Positions 35,290 through 43,100 of a stretch of DNA of 64,000 bases are shown here, in pieces. A program made the position numbers and the translations under genes. The number at the start of each line of letters is the position of its first letter. Position 1 is the stretch's first letter. The stretch is taken from the NCBI GenBank assembly GCA_049610385.1, contig JBMYZL010000010.1, positions 30,510 to 94,509 on the forward strand, written 5' to 3'. Origin of the DNA: JBMYZL01 sp049610385. GTDB lineage: Bacteria; Bacteroidota; Bacteroidia; Flavobacteriales_D; Sanyastnellaceae. The notes beneath the pieces were generated by a model. That model was not told the origin of the DNA and did no database searches. It was given only the letters and a program-made list of their open reading frames with translations.

Positions 35290-35864
35290 ATACAAATGAA
35301 ATCAAAATTGAGGATTCACCAGGAGAATGTTTTCTGTTCGAAAACAAACGCAGATGTGAAGCATCACAAACAGAATTTACCGGTTTTTTCAGCTCATTTC
35401 ATTGATGAGTACGACACCACTGCAAACCAGAAAACAACTGGCTTCGGAATTGGGTTGCACGGTGCGTTCCACCTGATGAATCCAAATTTCTTATCCAGTT
35501 GCTCCGAACACAAAAACATCCAATCACTCCGATTCCCGTGGAACGATGTGCAAGTTAGCTCAGGATAAACAAAATCAGGGTTTGCATAGCCATCCAGATG
35601 GGAAGAGACAGCAGTCCATTTGGGCGGGCTTCATGTTGCATTGGAATCGCGACAACAGTTTTTGCACATTGGGATGATGCCGCTGTCAAAACGAACACGT
35701 TTGAAAATCGTTCGGAAAAGCCTGTGTTTTGGTCGGCTATCAGATGTGTCTGAGCATTTGGAGGTCAAGTCAGGCGAGATGAAGAAGATGTTCATGGAGA
35801 CGCTGGATTTTTGTGATTGATGTTGCCTTGATGATGATCGGCCATCTGTGGGTTCAATAGTGGT
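35290..35864. other. About 0.58-kb region with no convincing gene
   Basis: The longest gene-poor gap in the window, between the divergently transcribed CHU_C and GH25 genes. Open frames on both strands have atypical composition for this genome. A TTCATTTG sequence, a near match to the -7 box, lies 3 nt before the CHU_C start on the minus strand. One short plus-strand frame (35674-35820) is listed separately as a weak candidate. No tRNA-like or rRNA-like sequence is visible. Confidence 0.5.
35674..35820 (+). CDS. Candidate small ORF of 48 aa, doubtful
   Basis: ATG ATG at 35674 opens a 48-aa frame reading MMPLSKRTRLKIVRKSLCFG and continuing GRLSDVSEHLEVKSGEMKKM. The basic N-terminal half followed by SDVSEHLEVKSGEMKK resembles a helix-turn-helix-like segment, but I recognise no family and there is no obvious promoter. 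It could equally be random. It lies 55 bp before the GH25 gene on the same strand. Confidence 0.22.
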   Translation: MMPLSKRTRLKIVRKSLCFGRLSDVSEHLEVKSGEMKKMFMETLDFCD

Positions 35865-35871
35865 TAAATTG
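35865..35871 (+). promoter_or_regulatory. Putative -7 box TAAATTG four nt before the GH25 start
   Basis: TAAATTG, CGAC, then the ATG at 35876. Same class as the other start-proximal boxes in this window. Confidence 0.38.
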
Positions 35872-35875
35872 CGAC

Positions 35876-36646
35876 ATGAATGTTTTGGAGGGTTTCGGCT
35901 TCGTTTTGGTTTTGTCGGGATTCGTGATTGGATGCAGGTTTGAGCCTTCTGAGGATTCGGTGTCAAATTCCCCTCCGGCCTTCGACGATACACAGGAGTC
36001 GACATGGACATTGCAACCAGGTTGGGGCCTTGAATTGAACGCCCCTTGTTCCATCGACTTTTGGGCAAATGATGAAGAGATGGGGCATTTTTATTTGGTC
36101 CGTACTTCTGAAGGCAAGTTCATCACGGCACCCGGTTTTCCTGAAACATGGAGGCGGGCAAGACGAACAGGAAAACCTCGGGCGGGCATTCATGCGTTTG
36201 TTTTGGGTGAGCCTGCCATTGAGCAGGCCATTTGGTTTCTTTCCCACACATCGAGTGATGATTGGGGGGAACTGCCGCCTGTTTTGGATTTGGAGTCCTT
36301 GTGGGTGGAGAATGGCATGAGCACAAAAGCCTGTGAAAGAGAATGGCTTCGATGGCTTCGGCGTGTGGAAGCCGTGATGGATTGCCGCCCGATACTGAAA
36401 ATGGGTTCGGAATTTGCCAACCGCCACATTCAAGACACCTTGTTCAATCGATATCCACTTTGGTTGAGTGACTGGAGCTCAGAACTTCAGAATGTACCAA
36501 AAATATGGGAGGAGACAGGTTGGACTTTTGCATCAGCACCTCCCTTGGAAAAGGGGCAGATAAGCCCGGATGGTGGGCAACCCGTTCTGTGCCGTGCCAC
36601 ACCCAATTTCCCCTTTGTACAACCCTCTTCTCCTGCACATGAATGA
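35876..36646 (+). CDS. GH25-family lysozyme-like lipoprotein
   Basis: A 256-aa protein with a lipoprotein signal (LVLSGFVIGC). The body follows the GH25 muramidase pattern: CSIDFWAN, FYLVRTSEGKFITAPGFPETWRRARRTGKPRAGIHAF, QAIWFLSHTS, and LPPVLDLESLWVENG, where DLE is the typical catalytic Asp-x-Glu on strand 6. Role: cleavage of the MurNAc-GlcNAc bond of peptidoglycan, here on the outer or periplasmic face. The N-terminal catalytic Asp region is less conserved than in typical family members, so activity is likely but not certain. It overlaps the downstream pentapeptide gene by 8 bp. Confidence 0.8.
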   Translation: MNVLEGFGFVLVLSGFVIGCRFEPSEDSVSNSPPAFDDTQESTWTLQPGWGLELNAPCSIDFWANDEEMGHFYLVRTSEGKFITAPGFPETWRRARRTGKPRAGIHAFVLGEPAIEQAIWFLSHTSSDDWGELPPVLDLESLWVENGMSTKACEREWLRWLRRVEAVMDCRPILKMGSEFANRHIQDTLFNRYPLWLSDWSSELQNVPKIWEETGWTFASAPPLEKGQISPDGGQPVLCRATPNFPFVQPSSPAHE

Positions 36647-37229
36647 AGTCTATGAACAAACTGTGACCTCATGGTCATCGGTTGTTGGCCAACCTCCGGG
36701 GACGCGATTTGAATCTTGTATCCTGCGTGATTTTTCAGCCCGCGAAGTTTCAGGAGGTGAGAGGAGAGGGACATTCGCCACGTTTCGATTTGAAGATTGT
36801 CGATTTGAGTCATGTGATTTGAGCAATGTTCCGATCAATGGAACTCACTTTCGGGATGTTTCATTTGCCGATTGTAAGCTCGCTGGCTTGCGCTGGGATA
36901 CAGCGGCATCCATGGGTTTTGCCTGCGTTTGGAGCCGTTGCAAGATGCCTTACTCGGTCTGGGAAGGGATGGACCTGCGATCATGTCGGTTTGATGAGGT
37001 GGATTTGACTGAGTCCGACTTTGGCCAAACCCAATGTCAAAAAATGGATTTTCATCATTGCAACTTGATGGGTGCCCGATGGGCAGGAGCTCATTGCGAT
37101 GAGGTCGATTTTACCACAGCCATTTCGGTTTCCATGAACCCCGTGGAAACGTCTCTCAAACGGGCAAAATTCCGGCCGGATCAATTGGGCAGTTTGCTCG
37201 CCCATTGGGGCATCGAAGTCTCGACTTGA
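36639..37229 (+). CDS. Pentapeptide-repeat protein
   Basis: A 196-aa protein with the A(D/N)LXX periodicity typical of a right-handed quadrilateral beta-helix: FESCILRDFSAREV, FRFEDCRFESCDLSNVPINGTHFRDVSFADCKLAGL, and MDLRSCRFDEVDLTESDF. Some units contain Cys at the first position, as in QnrB-like proteins, but gyrase protection cannot be inferred. The ATG at 36639 overlaps the end of the GH25 gene (ATGAATGA), so coupled translation is likely. No signal peptide; cytoplasmic. Confidence 0.85.
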   Translation: MNEVYEQTVTSWSSVVGQPPGTRFESCILRDFSAREVSGGERRGTFATFRFEDCRFESCDLSNVPINGTHFRDVSFADCKLAGLRWDTAASMGFACVWSRCKMPYSVWEGMDLRSCRFDEVDLTESDFGQTQCQKMDFHHCNLMGARWAGAHCDEVDFTTAISVSMNPVETSLKRAKFRPDQLGSLLAHWGIEVST

Positions 37230-37373
37230 TTTTCGGTTGCAGAGCCTATCGGCAATGGAGACTCGGGCTTGGTTGTGTTCGCGAAAAAGTTCACATTTTC
37301 TTCAAGCTTCGGATACGTGAATTCAAGGATTGCTTGTGATTTCCGCATTTTTGCAAAGGCAACGTATGGATAG

Positions 37374-38564
37374 ATGAGCCATTTATTAGGGACCAAGCAA
37401 GTATCATCGATGCTGTTGTGCATCGGATGTTTCAGCACCGCTTTTTGGGCGCAAGTTGATTCGGTAAGCGTTCAATTTCGGGTCCTCGCCCCAGGGCTTT
37501 CTCCGGACAGTTCCGTCTACCTGGCTGGAAGTCCGTCAGCGTGGGGGATTTGGAGACCAGATGGAGTGAGATTGGGGTATGTTGGTGATGGGGTTTGGGC
37601 AGGCCAAGTCAACATGGCTTACCCGCAAACCTTTGAGTACAAGTTCACGCTGGGGCTGTGGTCACATGAAGCTCTGGATTCGGAGGGGTTTCCATGGGAA
37701 AATCAAACCGCGTCCGTGGCGGAAAATCTGCTGATTGAAGCCCAAATTGACGATTGGCTCGCTGGCGGGGATCCACCGCGCAGAATCCAAGGGCAGGTGA
37801 CGGGCCAAGTGGATCGCATAGAAAATTGGGAATGGCCGGGACTCCAACCACGAGATGTCCATGTCTGGGTCCCTCCGGGTTACACGGAACAACCTGAAAT
37901 GTTCTGCGATGTGCTGTTCATGCATGATGGACAAAATGTTTTTGATCCTGTGACCAGCAATTTTGGTGTGGATTGGGGGGTGGACGAAACCTTGGATTCT
38001 CTCATCCGCCTTGGACATTTGCATCCAACCCTTCTTGTGACGGCGGACTGCACCGATCATCGGTCCACGGAATACGCACCGGGGCCGGGTGGGGAAGCTT
38101 ATTTGGATTGGGTGACAAAAGGGCTCTTGCCCTGGTTGGCTCGGAATTACCGGGTTCATGAAGGGCCGCTTCACACAACTGTTGCCGGTGCCTCGATGGG
38201 GGGACTCATTAGCTTCATGTTGGCAGAACGGCACCCTGAGGCTTTCGGAGCTGCCATTTGCATGTCCCCGGCTTTTGTCTACAATGGATTGGATTATCCC
38301 GAGGTTGTCGGAAGCCGCCCTTGGCCAACAGAAGCTGGATATTTTTACATCGACAATGGCGGGGTCGGGTTGGAGGAAGTGTTGCAACCGGGTGTCGATC
38401 GGATGCGATCTGTTCTAACCGATTTGGGCTTAGATTCAACGGATTTTTCTGTGCAGCAATTCCCAGAAGGGCATCATTTTGAGGCTGATTGGGGTGCGCG
38501 TTTTGGAGATGCGATTCAAGAAACGTCTTCCGCCTTGGACCGGCGAAGAATGAACAACCATTGA
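37374..38564 (+). CDS. Secreted esterase D/enterochelin-esterase-like hydrolase with starch-binding-like N-domain
   Basis: A 396-aa protein. A signal peptide (about residues 8-26) is followed by a beta-sandwich of about 100 residues resembling CBM20/CBM48 (VQFRVLAPGLSPDSSVYLAGS, WGIWRPDGVRLGYVGDGVWAGQ). The C-terminal domain is an alpha/beta hydrolase of the EstD/IroE group: VHVWVPPGYTEQPEM, FMHDGQNVFD, AGASMGGLISFMLAERHP (nucleophile Ser in GASMGG) and EGHHFEADWG (His). The pairing suggests a carbohydrate-ester or peptide-ester substrate. Its last 49 bp overlap the convergent sterol-desaturase-family gene. Confidence 0.83.
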   Translation: MSHLLGTKQVSSMLLCIGCFSTAFWAQVDSVSVQFRVLAPGLSPDSSVYLAGSPSAWGIWRPDGVRLGYVGDGVWAGQVNMAYPQTFEYKFTLGLWSHEALDSEGFPWENQTASVAENLLIEAQIDDWLAGGDPPRRIQGQVTGQVDRIENWEWPGLQPRDVHVWVPPGYTEQPEMFCDVLFMHDGQNVFDPVTSNFGVDWGVDETLDSLIRLGHLHPTLLVTADCTDHRSTEYAPGPGGEAYLDWVTKGLLPWLARNYRVHEGPLHTTVAGASMGGLISFMLAERHPEAFGAAICMSPAFVYNGLDYPEVVGSRPWPTEAGYFYIDNGGVGLEEVLQPGVDRMRSVLTDLGLDSTDFSVQQFPEGHHFEADWGARFGDAIQETSSALDRRRMNNH

Positions 38565-39736
38565 AAATTGAACAGGGCAAGAATCACAAAAAGAAGGGCT
38601 GTGGACTTTCCTGGGAAATGAACTGCAAATAGAATTGAAATCAGAACGTCAGGAATCGGTCCGGTCAGCGCGTTGGAGATCTTTTGACCATCCCAAACGG
38701 CTCCTACCCACCACAGATTCCACAACACCCAAAGGATTCCAGATGCCAACAACGTCGTTGACAGGGATGCTTCGCCGATGAGAAGCCCCAGAGCCCCCAA
38801 CAAGGTCAGGGCCCATCGGGTGAGGAGTCCGATGAGCAAGGATTGTGCTGGCATGACCTGAAATTTGGGCGCAGCTGGGTCCATGGCAGGGGGGGGAATG
38901 ACTCCGCCCAACTGCGCAGGGCCCCAACCTGGTGGGGAAAACAAAAACTTCAATTTTGTGGGCAAGTCTGGCATTTGCTGCATCCCTTGCCAGAGTCGAC
39001 GCCAAGGTTGCAGTTGAGCCCGGACAGGATTGAACGTCTCTGCAGGAACTGTAATGCCATATGTGGGCGGTTCGATTTCGGGCTGAAATGTGCCGAAAAG
39101 CCGATCCCATACGATGAATACGCCTGCATGGTTTTTGTCGATGTATTCCGGATTCCGTCCATGGTGAACCCGATGGTGGGAGGGGGTATTCATGATCCAT
39201 TCCAATGGGCCCAAGTGGCGAATGGATTCGGTGTGAATCCAAAATTGGTAAACCAAATTCACGGCCATTACACTGGCAAACATCCATGGAGGCAATCCTA
39301 CCGCCGCCAGCGGCCAATACACCCACATCATCAAGATTTTTTGTGCGGCACTTTGGCGCAAAGCGACCCCCAAATTGTAGTCTTCGGATTGATGATGGAC
39401 AACATGACCAATCCAAAACAAATTCACCCGATGTGACCAGCGATGAGCCCAGTAATAGGCGAAATCTGACAAAATGAAGGCGGTGGCCCAACCCCAGGCG
39501 CTATCAGGCCAATCCCAAGCTCCACGGAATCCTGAGCATGCGGCATGAACTGTCGTGAAGGCTGTAACCGTGATGATTTTTGCAAAAACACCTGTGGTTT
39601 GATCCATGATGCCACAACCCAAATTGGCCAGGGTATCTCCTAGGCGATAGATGCCTTTTTGACCCCGATGGTCCCAAAACCACTCCACTGTCATCAACAG
39701 AAGGAAAACAGGAATGCTGTAAAGAATGATTTCCAT
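38516..39736 (-). CDS. Sterol desaturase/fatty acid hydroxylase family protein
   Basis: A 406-aa membrane protein with at least four to six hydrophobic helices. The histidine clusters of the di-iron site are intact: HRWSH (His98-His102), HVVHH (His111, 114, 115), HTE (His168) and HHRVHH (His187-His192). This places it in the FA_hydroxylase superfamily, which uses two iron ions and molecular oxygen to hydroxylate or desaturate lipids; in bacteria many members act on sterols, hopanoids, carotenoids or plasmanyl lipids. The C-terminal extra transmembrane segments (residues about 320-395) are typical of the bacterial form. The start at 39736 (MEIILYSIPVF) begins at the first helix. Confidence 0.9.
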   Translation of the reverse strand: MEIILYSIPVFLLLMTVEWFWDHRGQKGIYRLGDTLANLGCGIMDQTTGVFAKIITVTAFTTVHAACSGFRGAWDWPDSAWGWATAFILSDFAYYWAHRWSHRVNLFWIGHVVHHQSEDYNLGVALRQSAAQKILMMWVYWPLAAVGLPPWMFASVMAVNLVYQFWIHTESIRHLGPLEWIMNTPSHHRVHHGRNPEYIDKNHAGVFIVWDRLFGTFQPEIEPPTYGITVPAETFNPVRAQLQPWRRLWQGMQQMPDLPTKLKFLFSPPGWGPAQLGGVIPPPAMDPAAPKFQVMPAQSLLIGLLTRWALTLLGALGLLIGEASLSTTLLASGILWVLWNLWWVGAVWDGQKISNALTGPIPDVLISILFAVHFPGKSTALLFVILALFNFQWLFILRRSKAEDVS

Positions 39737-39834
39737 GGGGTTCGTCTCAATGTTCCTATCTGGCAATATATCGCAAGATCGGCGCTCGCGAAATGGTTGA
39801 CATGGATGATTTTGGCCCACCCCTTGTTGACCGT

Positions 39835-40110
39835 TCAACCGCTGGGCTTCGTGCCTGTGGCCACGGATGTTGCGGACGGATTTTGTGGGTGATGGCTGCA
39901 GGATTTTCGCAAACGTCGAAAAGCGATGTTGTGAATCTGTCGGGTGCTGAGTGGATCTCCTGCATGGTTTTGGAATTCTTGTAGTGCCTCATCGATGACA
40001 TCACTTCCCGCGCCTGCGGCTTCCAATGAGGCACGCAGTTTTTCAGGGAGAAAAATTTCCACTTGGCCGTTAGACTTGATCAATTTTGCCGGTTTGGCGA
40101 AATCAATCAT
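39835..40110 (-). CDS. Stand-alone ATP-cone-domain protein, 91 aa
   Basis: A 91-aa protein read from ATG 40110. Residues about 7-70 (KLIKSNGQVEIFLPEKLRAS, then GSDVIDEALQEF, then STRQIHNIAFRRLR) follow the ATP-cone pattern (KxNGxxE.F...KL..SL, conserved C-terminal R-R-LR) as in NrdR and ribonucleotide reductases. The C-terminal 20 residues are low-complexity. In Bacteroidota ATP-cones are usually fused to another domain (for example a nuclease), but the reading frame ends here and the other frames show no continuation. It is divergent from the transglutaminase/ATP-grasp gene, sharing a 25-bp intergenic stretch. ATP-cones bind ATP/dATP as a regulatory module. Confidence 0.55.
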   Translation of the reverse strand: MIDFAKPAKLIKSNGQVEIFLPEKLRASLEAAGAGSDVIDEALQEFQNHAGDPLSTRQIHNIAFRRLRKSCSHHPQNPSATSVATGTKPSG

Positions 40111-40122
40111 TTGGCAAAGGAC

Positions 40123-40130
40123 TAACTTTG
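40123..40130 (+). promoter_or_regulatory. Consensus-type -7 box TAACTTTG, five nt before the start
   Basis: TAACTTTG, TTTGG, then the ATG at 40136: a perfect TAnnTTTG match. It lies in the 25-bp divergent gap with the ATP-cone gene. Because it is so close to the start codon, the transcript may be leaderless. Confidence 0.5.
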
Positions 40131-40135
40131 TTTGG

Positions 40136-43100
40136 ATGTTCAAGGCGCGGAAAGCCGTATTCTGGATTGCTCTTTTGTGCACGGTGTTGCCCTTGCTTCG
40201 TGTATACTGGGTGTTCCTGCAGGAGGCCGAAGCTGGACGCTCTGCTTGGCATGGTTTGTTGCCTGAGCTGGTCTATGATGTGGAGCTCAACATGGAATTG
40301 ATGGATGCCGAGGCCTCCAGCACCATGCGCACTTTTTTGCCTGTGAACTCCGAGCGCCAAACTGTTTTAGAAGAGGCTACCGTCGAAGGACCTGGCGCCG
40401 AATCCATTGAGACCTCGGATGCGGGACGGCTGGCCACTTGGTCGGGTAGGAATTTTCCGAATCCAGCGATGGAAATGTCCGTTCGCCACCGGTTTCGCAT
40501 GCGGATGCAGACCTTGGTTGTGGACTTGTCAACCTTACCGGATGAAATCGGACGTGTTCGTCCCTCACATCGGGTCCATTTGGAACCCACAGATGTGGTG
40601 CAATCCGCGTCAGAAGAGATTCGGGATCGATTGATTTCTTTGGGGGCGCTTTCGGACACCCTGACGCTTTTGAATCGATTGGATTTGGTTTTTGAAGATG
40701 TCCAGGGACTTCGGAAGGCACCGTTCAAGGGAACGACTGACGCGTTGACAGCCTTGCGCTTGGGTGAGGCATCGTGCAATGGGCGGAGCCGGTTGATGGT
40801 GGCCATGCTTCGCCACCTGGGTGTTCCTGCCCGGTTGGTCGGGGGGCTGATTCTTGAAGGTGGTACCAAACAAACGAGTCACCAATGGTTGGAAGCCCAC
40901 CTTGGGGGACATTGGGTTCCATTTGATGCGCTCAACGGCCATTTTGGAATGCTACCGGCGAATTACTTGAAATTGTACCTCGGAGATGAGGGCCTGTTTC
41001 GGCATTCAGCAGGTCTTCCTTTCAATTACAGTTTCACCATTTCGTCGCGATTGGCCGTTCCTGTGGAAGGCCTCAATTCGCATCGACTTTGGCGCGCGTT
41101 TGACGCTGCAGGCATTCCTGTGTCATTGTTGCAGTTCCTTTTGCTGCTCCCCATTGGGGCCGTGGTTGTAGCGGTGTTGCGGAATGTGGCTGGGGCCAAA
41201 ACATTCGGCTTGTTCCTCCCGGCATTGTTGGCCGTTTCCATGCGAGAAACAGGGTTTCTTCTGGGTTCCATGGCCTTTGTACTGGTGATTGGTTTGGTGG
41301 CTGCATTGCATCCTTTGCTGGAGCGTTGGCGGTTGATGTATACCCCGAAGCTGGTCATTTTGCTCGTGGCTGTTGTGGGATTGTTTTTGGGGATCAGCGC
41401 ATGGGGGGTTCAAGCGGGAGAGGTAGAATTTGCCTACATCACCCTATTTCCCATTGTCATTGTTGCCATTGCTGCGGAAAGATTTGCGCGAAAATGGGAG
41501 GAGTGGGGAGCGATGGATGCGCTGTCAACCGCATTCCAAACGATGCTGGTTGTGGCTGTAGCCTATTGGGTCATGGGGTCTCTGACCTTGGAAGCTGCGT
41601 TTTTGGCGTTTCCGGAGTTGTTTTTAGTCCTGGTGGGATGGATGTTGTTGCTGGGTCGATGGACGGGGGTGCGTTTGTCCGAATGGCATCGATTTCGACG
41701 CGTGGAGGGAAATTTGTTGGGGATGAACGCTCGGAATGTCTTGGGGGTGTTCCGACACAATTCTGCACGTGCGATTGCTTTGGCCAATGATAAAATTGGG
41801 ACCAAAAAAGCCCTTCAAGAGGCTGGGGTTCCGGTTTCACCCATGCTCGGCGTTTTCCCGACTGTTTTGAGTTTGCAAGGACTGCGTTCGGTGCTGGATC
41901 GCCCGGTGGCCTTGAAACCAGCGGCTGGACGCGGCGGTGGAGGCATTTTGTTGTTGATTCCAACAGGACATCACACGTGGTGCAACATCCATGGGGGGGA
42001 GGTGACTTGGGAGGAGATCAATCAGCATGCCACTGAAGTGATTCATGGCCGGTTTTCATTTGGGGATGAAGACCAATTGTTGGTCGAGGAAATGTTGGAG
42101 CCCGCGCCTGAAATTCTGGAGCTTCACGGAGAGGGTGTGGCTGATTTTCGATTCATTTTTGAGCGAGGAAAATTGTTGATGGCCATGTTGCGATTGCCCA
42201 CCAAGGCTTCACATGGCAAGGCCAATTTGCATGCAGGAGGTGTGGGTGTGGCGATTGATTTGGAATCCGGAATATTGGGCAAAGTGGTGGGTCCCTCCTG
42301 GGTGGATGCCCACCATCCTGATGGTCCGTTGGTGGAAGGAAAGAAAGTCCCAGATTGGCCTGCTCTTCTCCGGGTTGCGGAGGCATCTGCAGCCATTTCT
42401 CCCTTGGGGTTTGTCGGGGTAGATTTGGTGTTGGACAAGCGATTGGGCCCTGTAGTTCTGGAATGGAATGCACGACCAGGATTGGAAATTCAAAATGTGC
42501 ATGGAAAGTCCCTCTTGTTGTCACAATTGGATCCAGAAAAAGGCGTTCCCATGCCATGGCGAATTCTGGGTTTTACATGCGCTTTGGCGGGTTTGATTCT
42601 GTTTTCAGACCAAACCTTGTTGTCGGAATGGAACAAAACGGCTGAAGAGACTTGGGTGGTGGGAGATGTCAGACTTCAGGAAAACCAATGGCAATGGGCT
42701 GAGGATATGGAAGGTGAGTCCCGTTCAGCACCGGGATGGAATCCCGAAGATCCATTGGTGAACTTGGCCTTGGAGGCAGAAGACCGGAAATCTTGGTCTC
42801 GGGCGCTTGAAATTTGGTTTCAGTTGGCAGACTTATATCCCGAAGCAGCCGTTCCATGGAATGGAGTGGCTCGTGCCCATTTCCGGATGCAATCTTGGGA
42901 AAAAGCATTGAGGGCATATGACGAAGCGATAGCTCGTGATAGTCTGAGCCATCTGGCTTGGGTCAACAGTGGCATTGCAGCGAGTCAACTGCAACGCCAC
43001 AAGTCAGCTACGGCGAGATATCGGCGTGCCCAGGCCATCGCTCCGAATCGCATGAGTGCATGGTTGAATGAGGGGATTGCATGGGTGAGGGCTGGGGAAT

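Noticed and set aside
35275..35568. 97-aa plus-strand open frame upstream of the GH25 gene
   Set aside because: It begins within the start region of the CHU_C gene on the other strand, has no family-like pattern and reads as random sequence.
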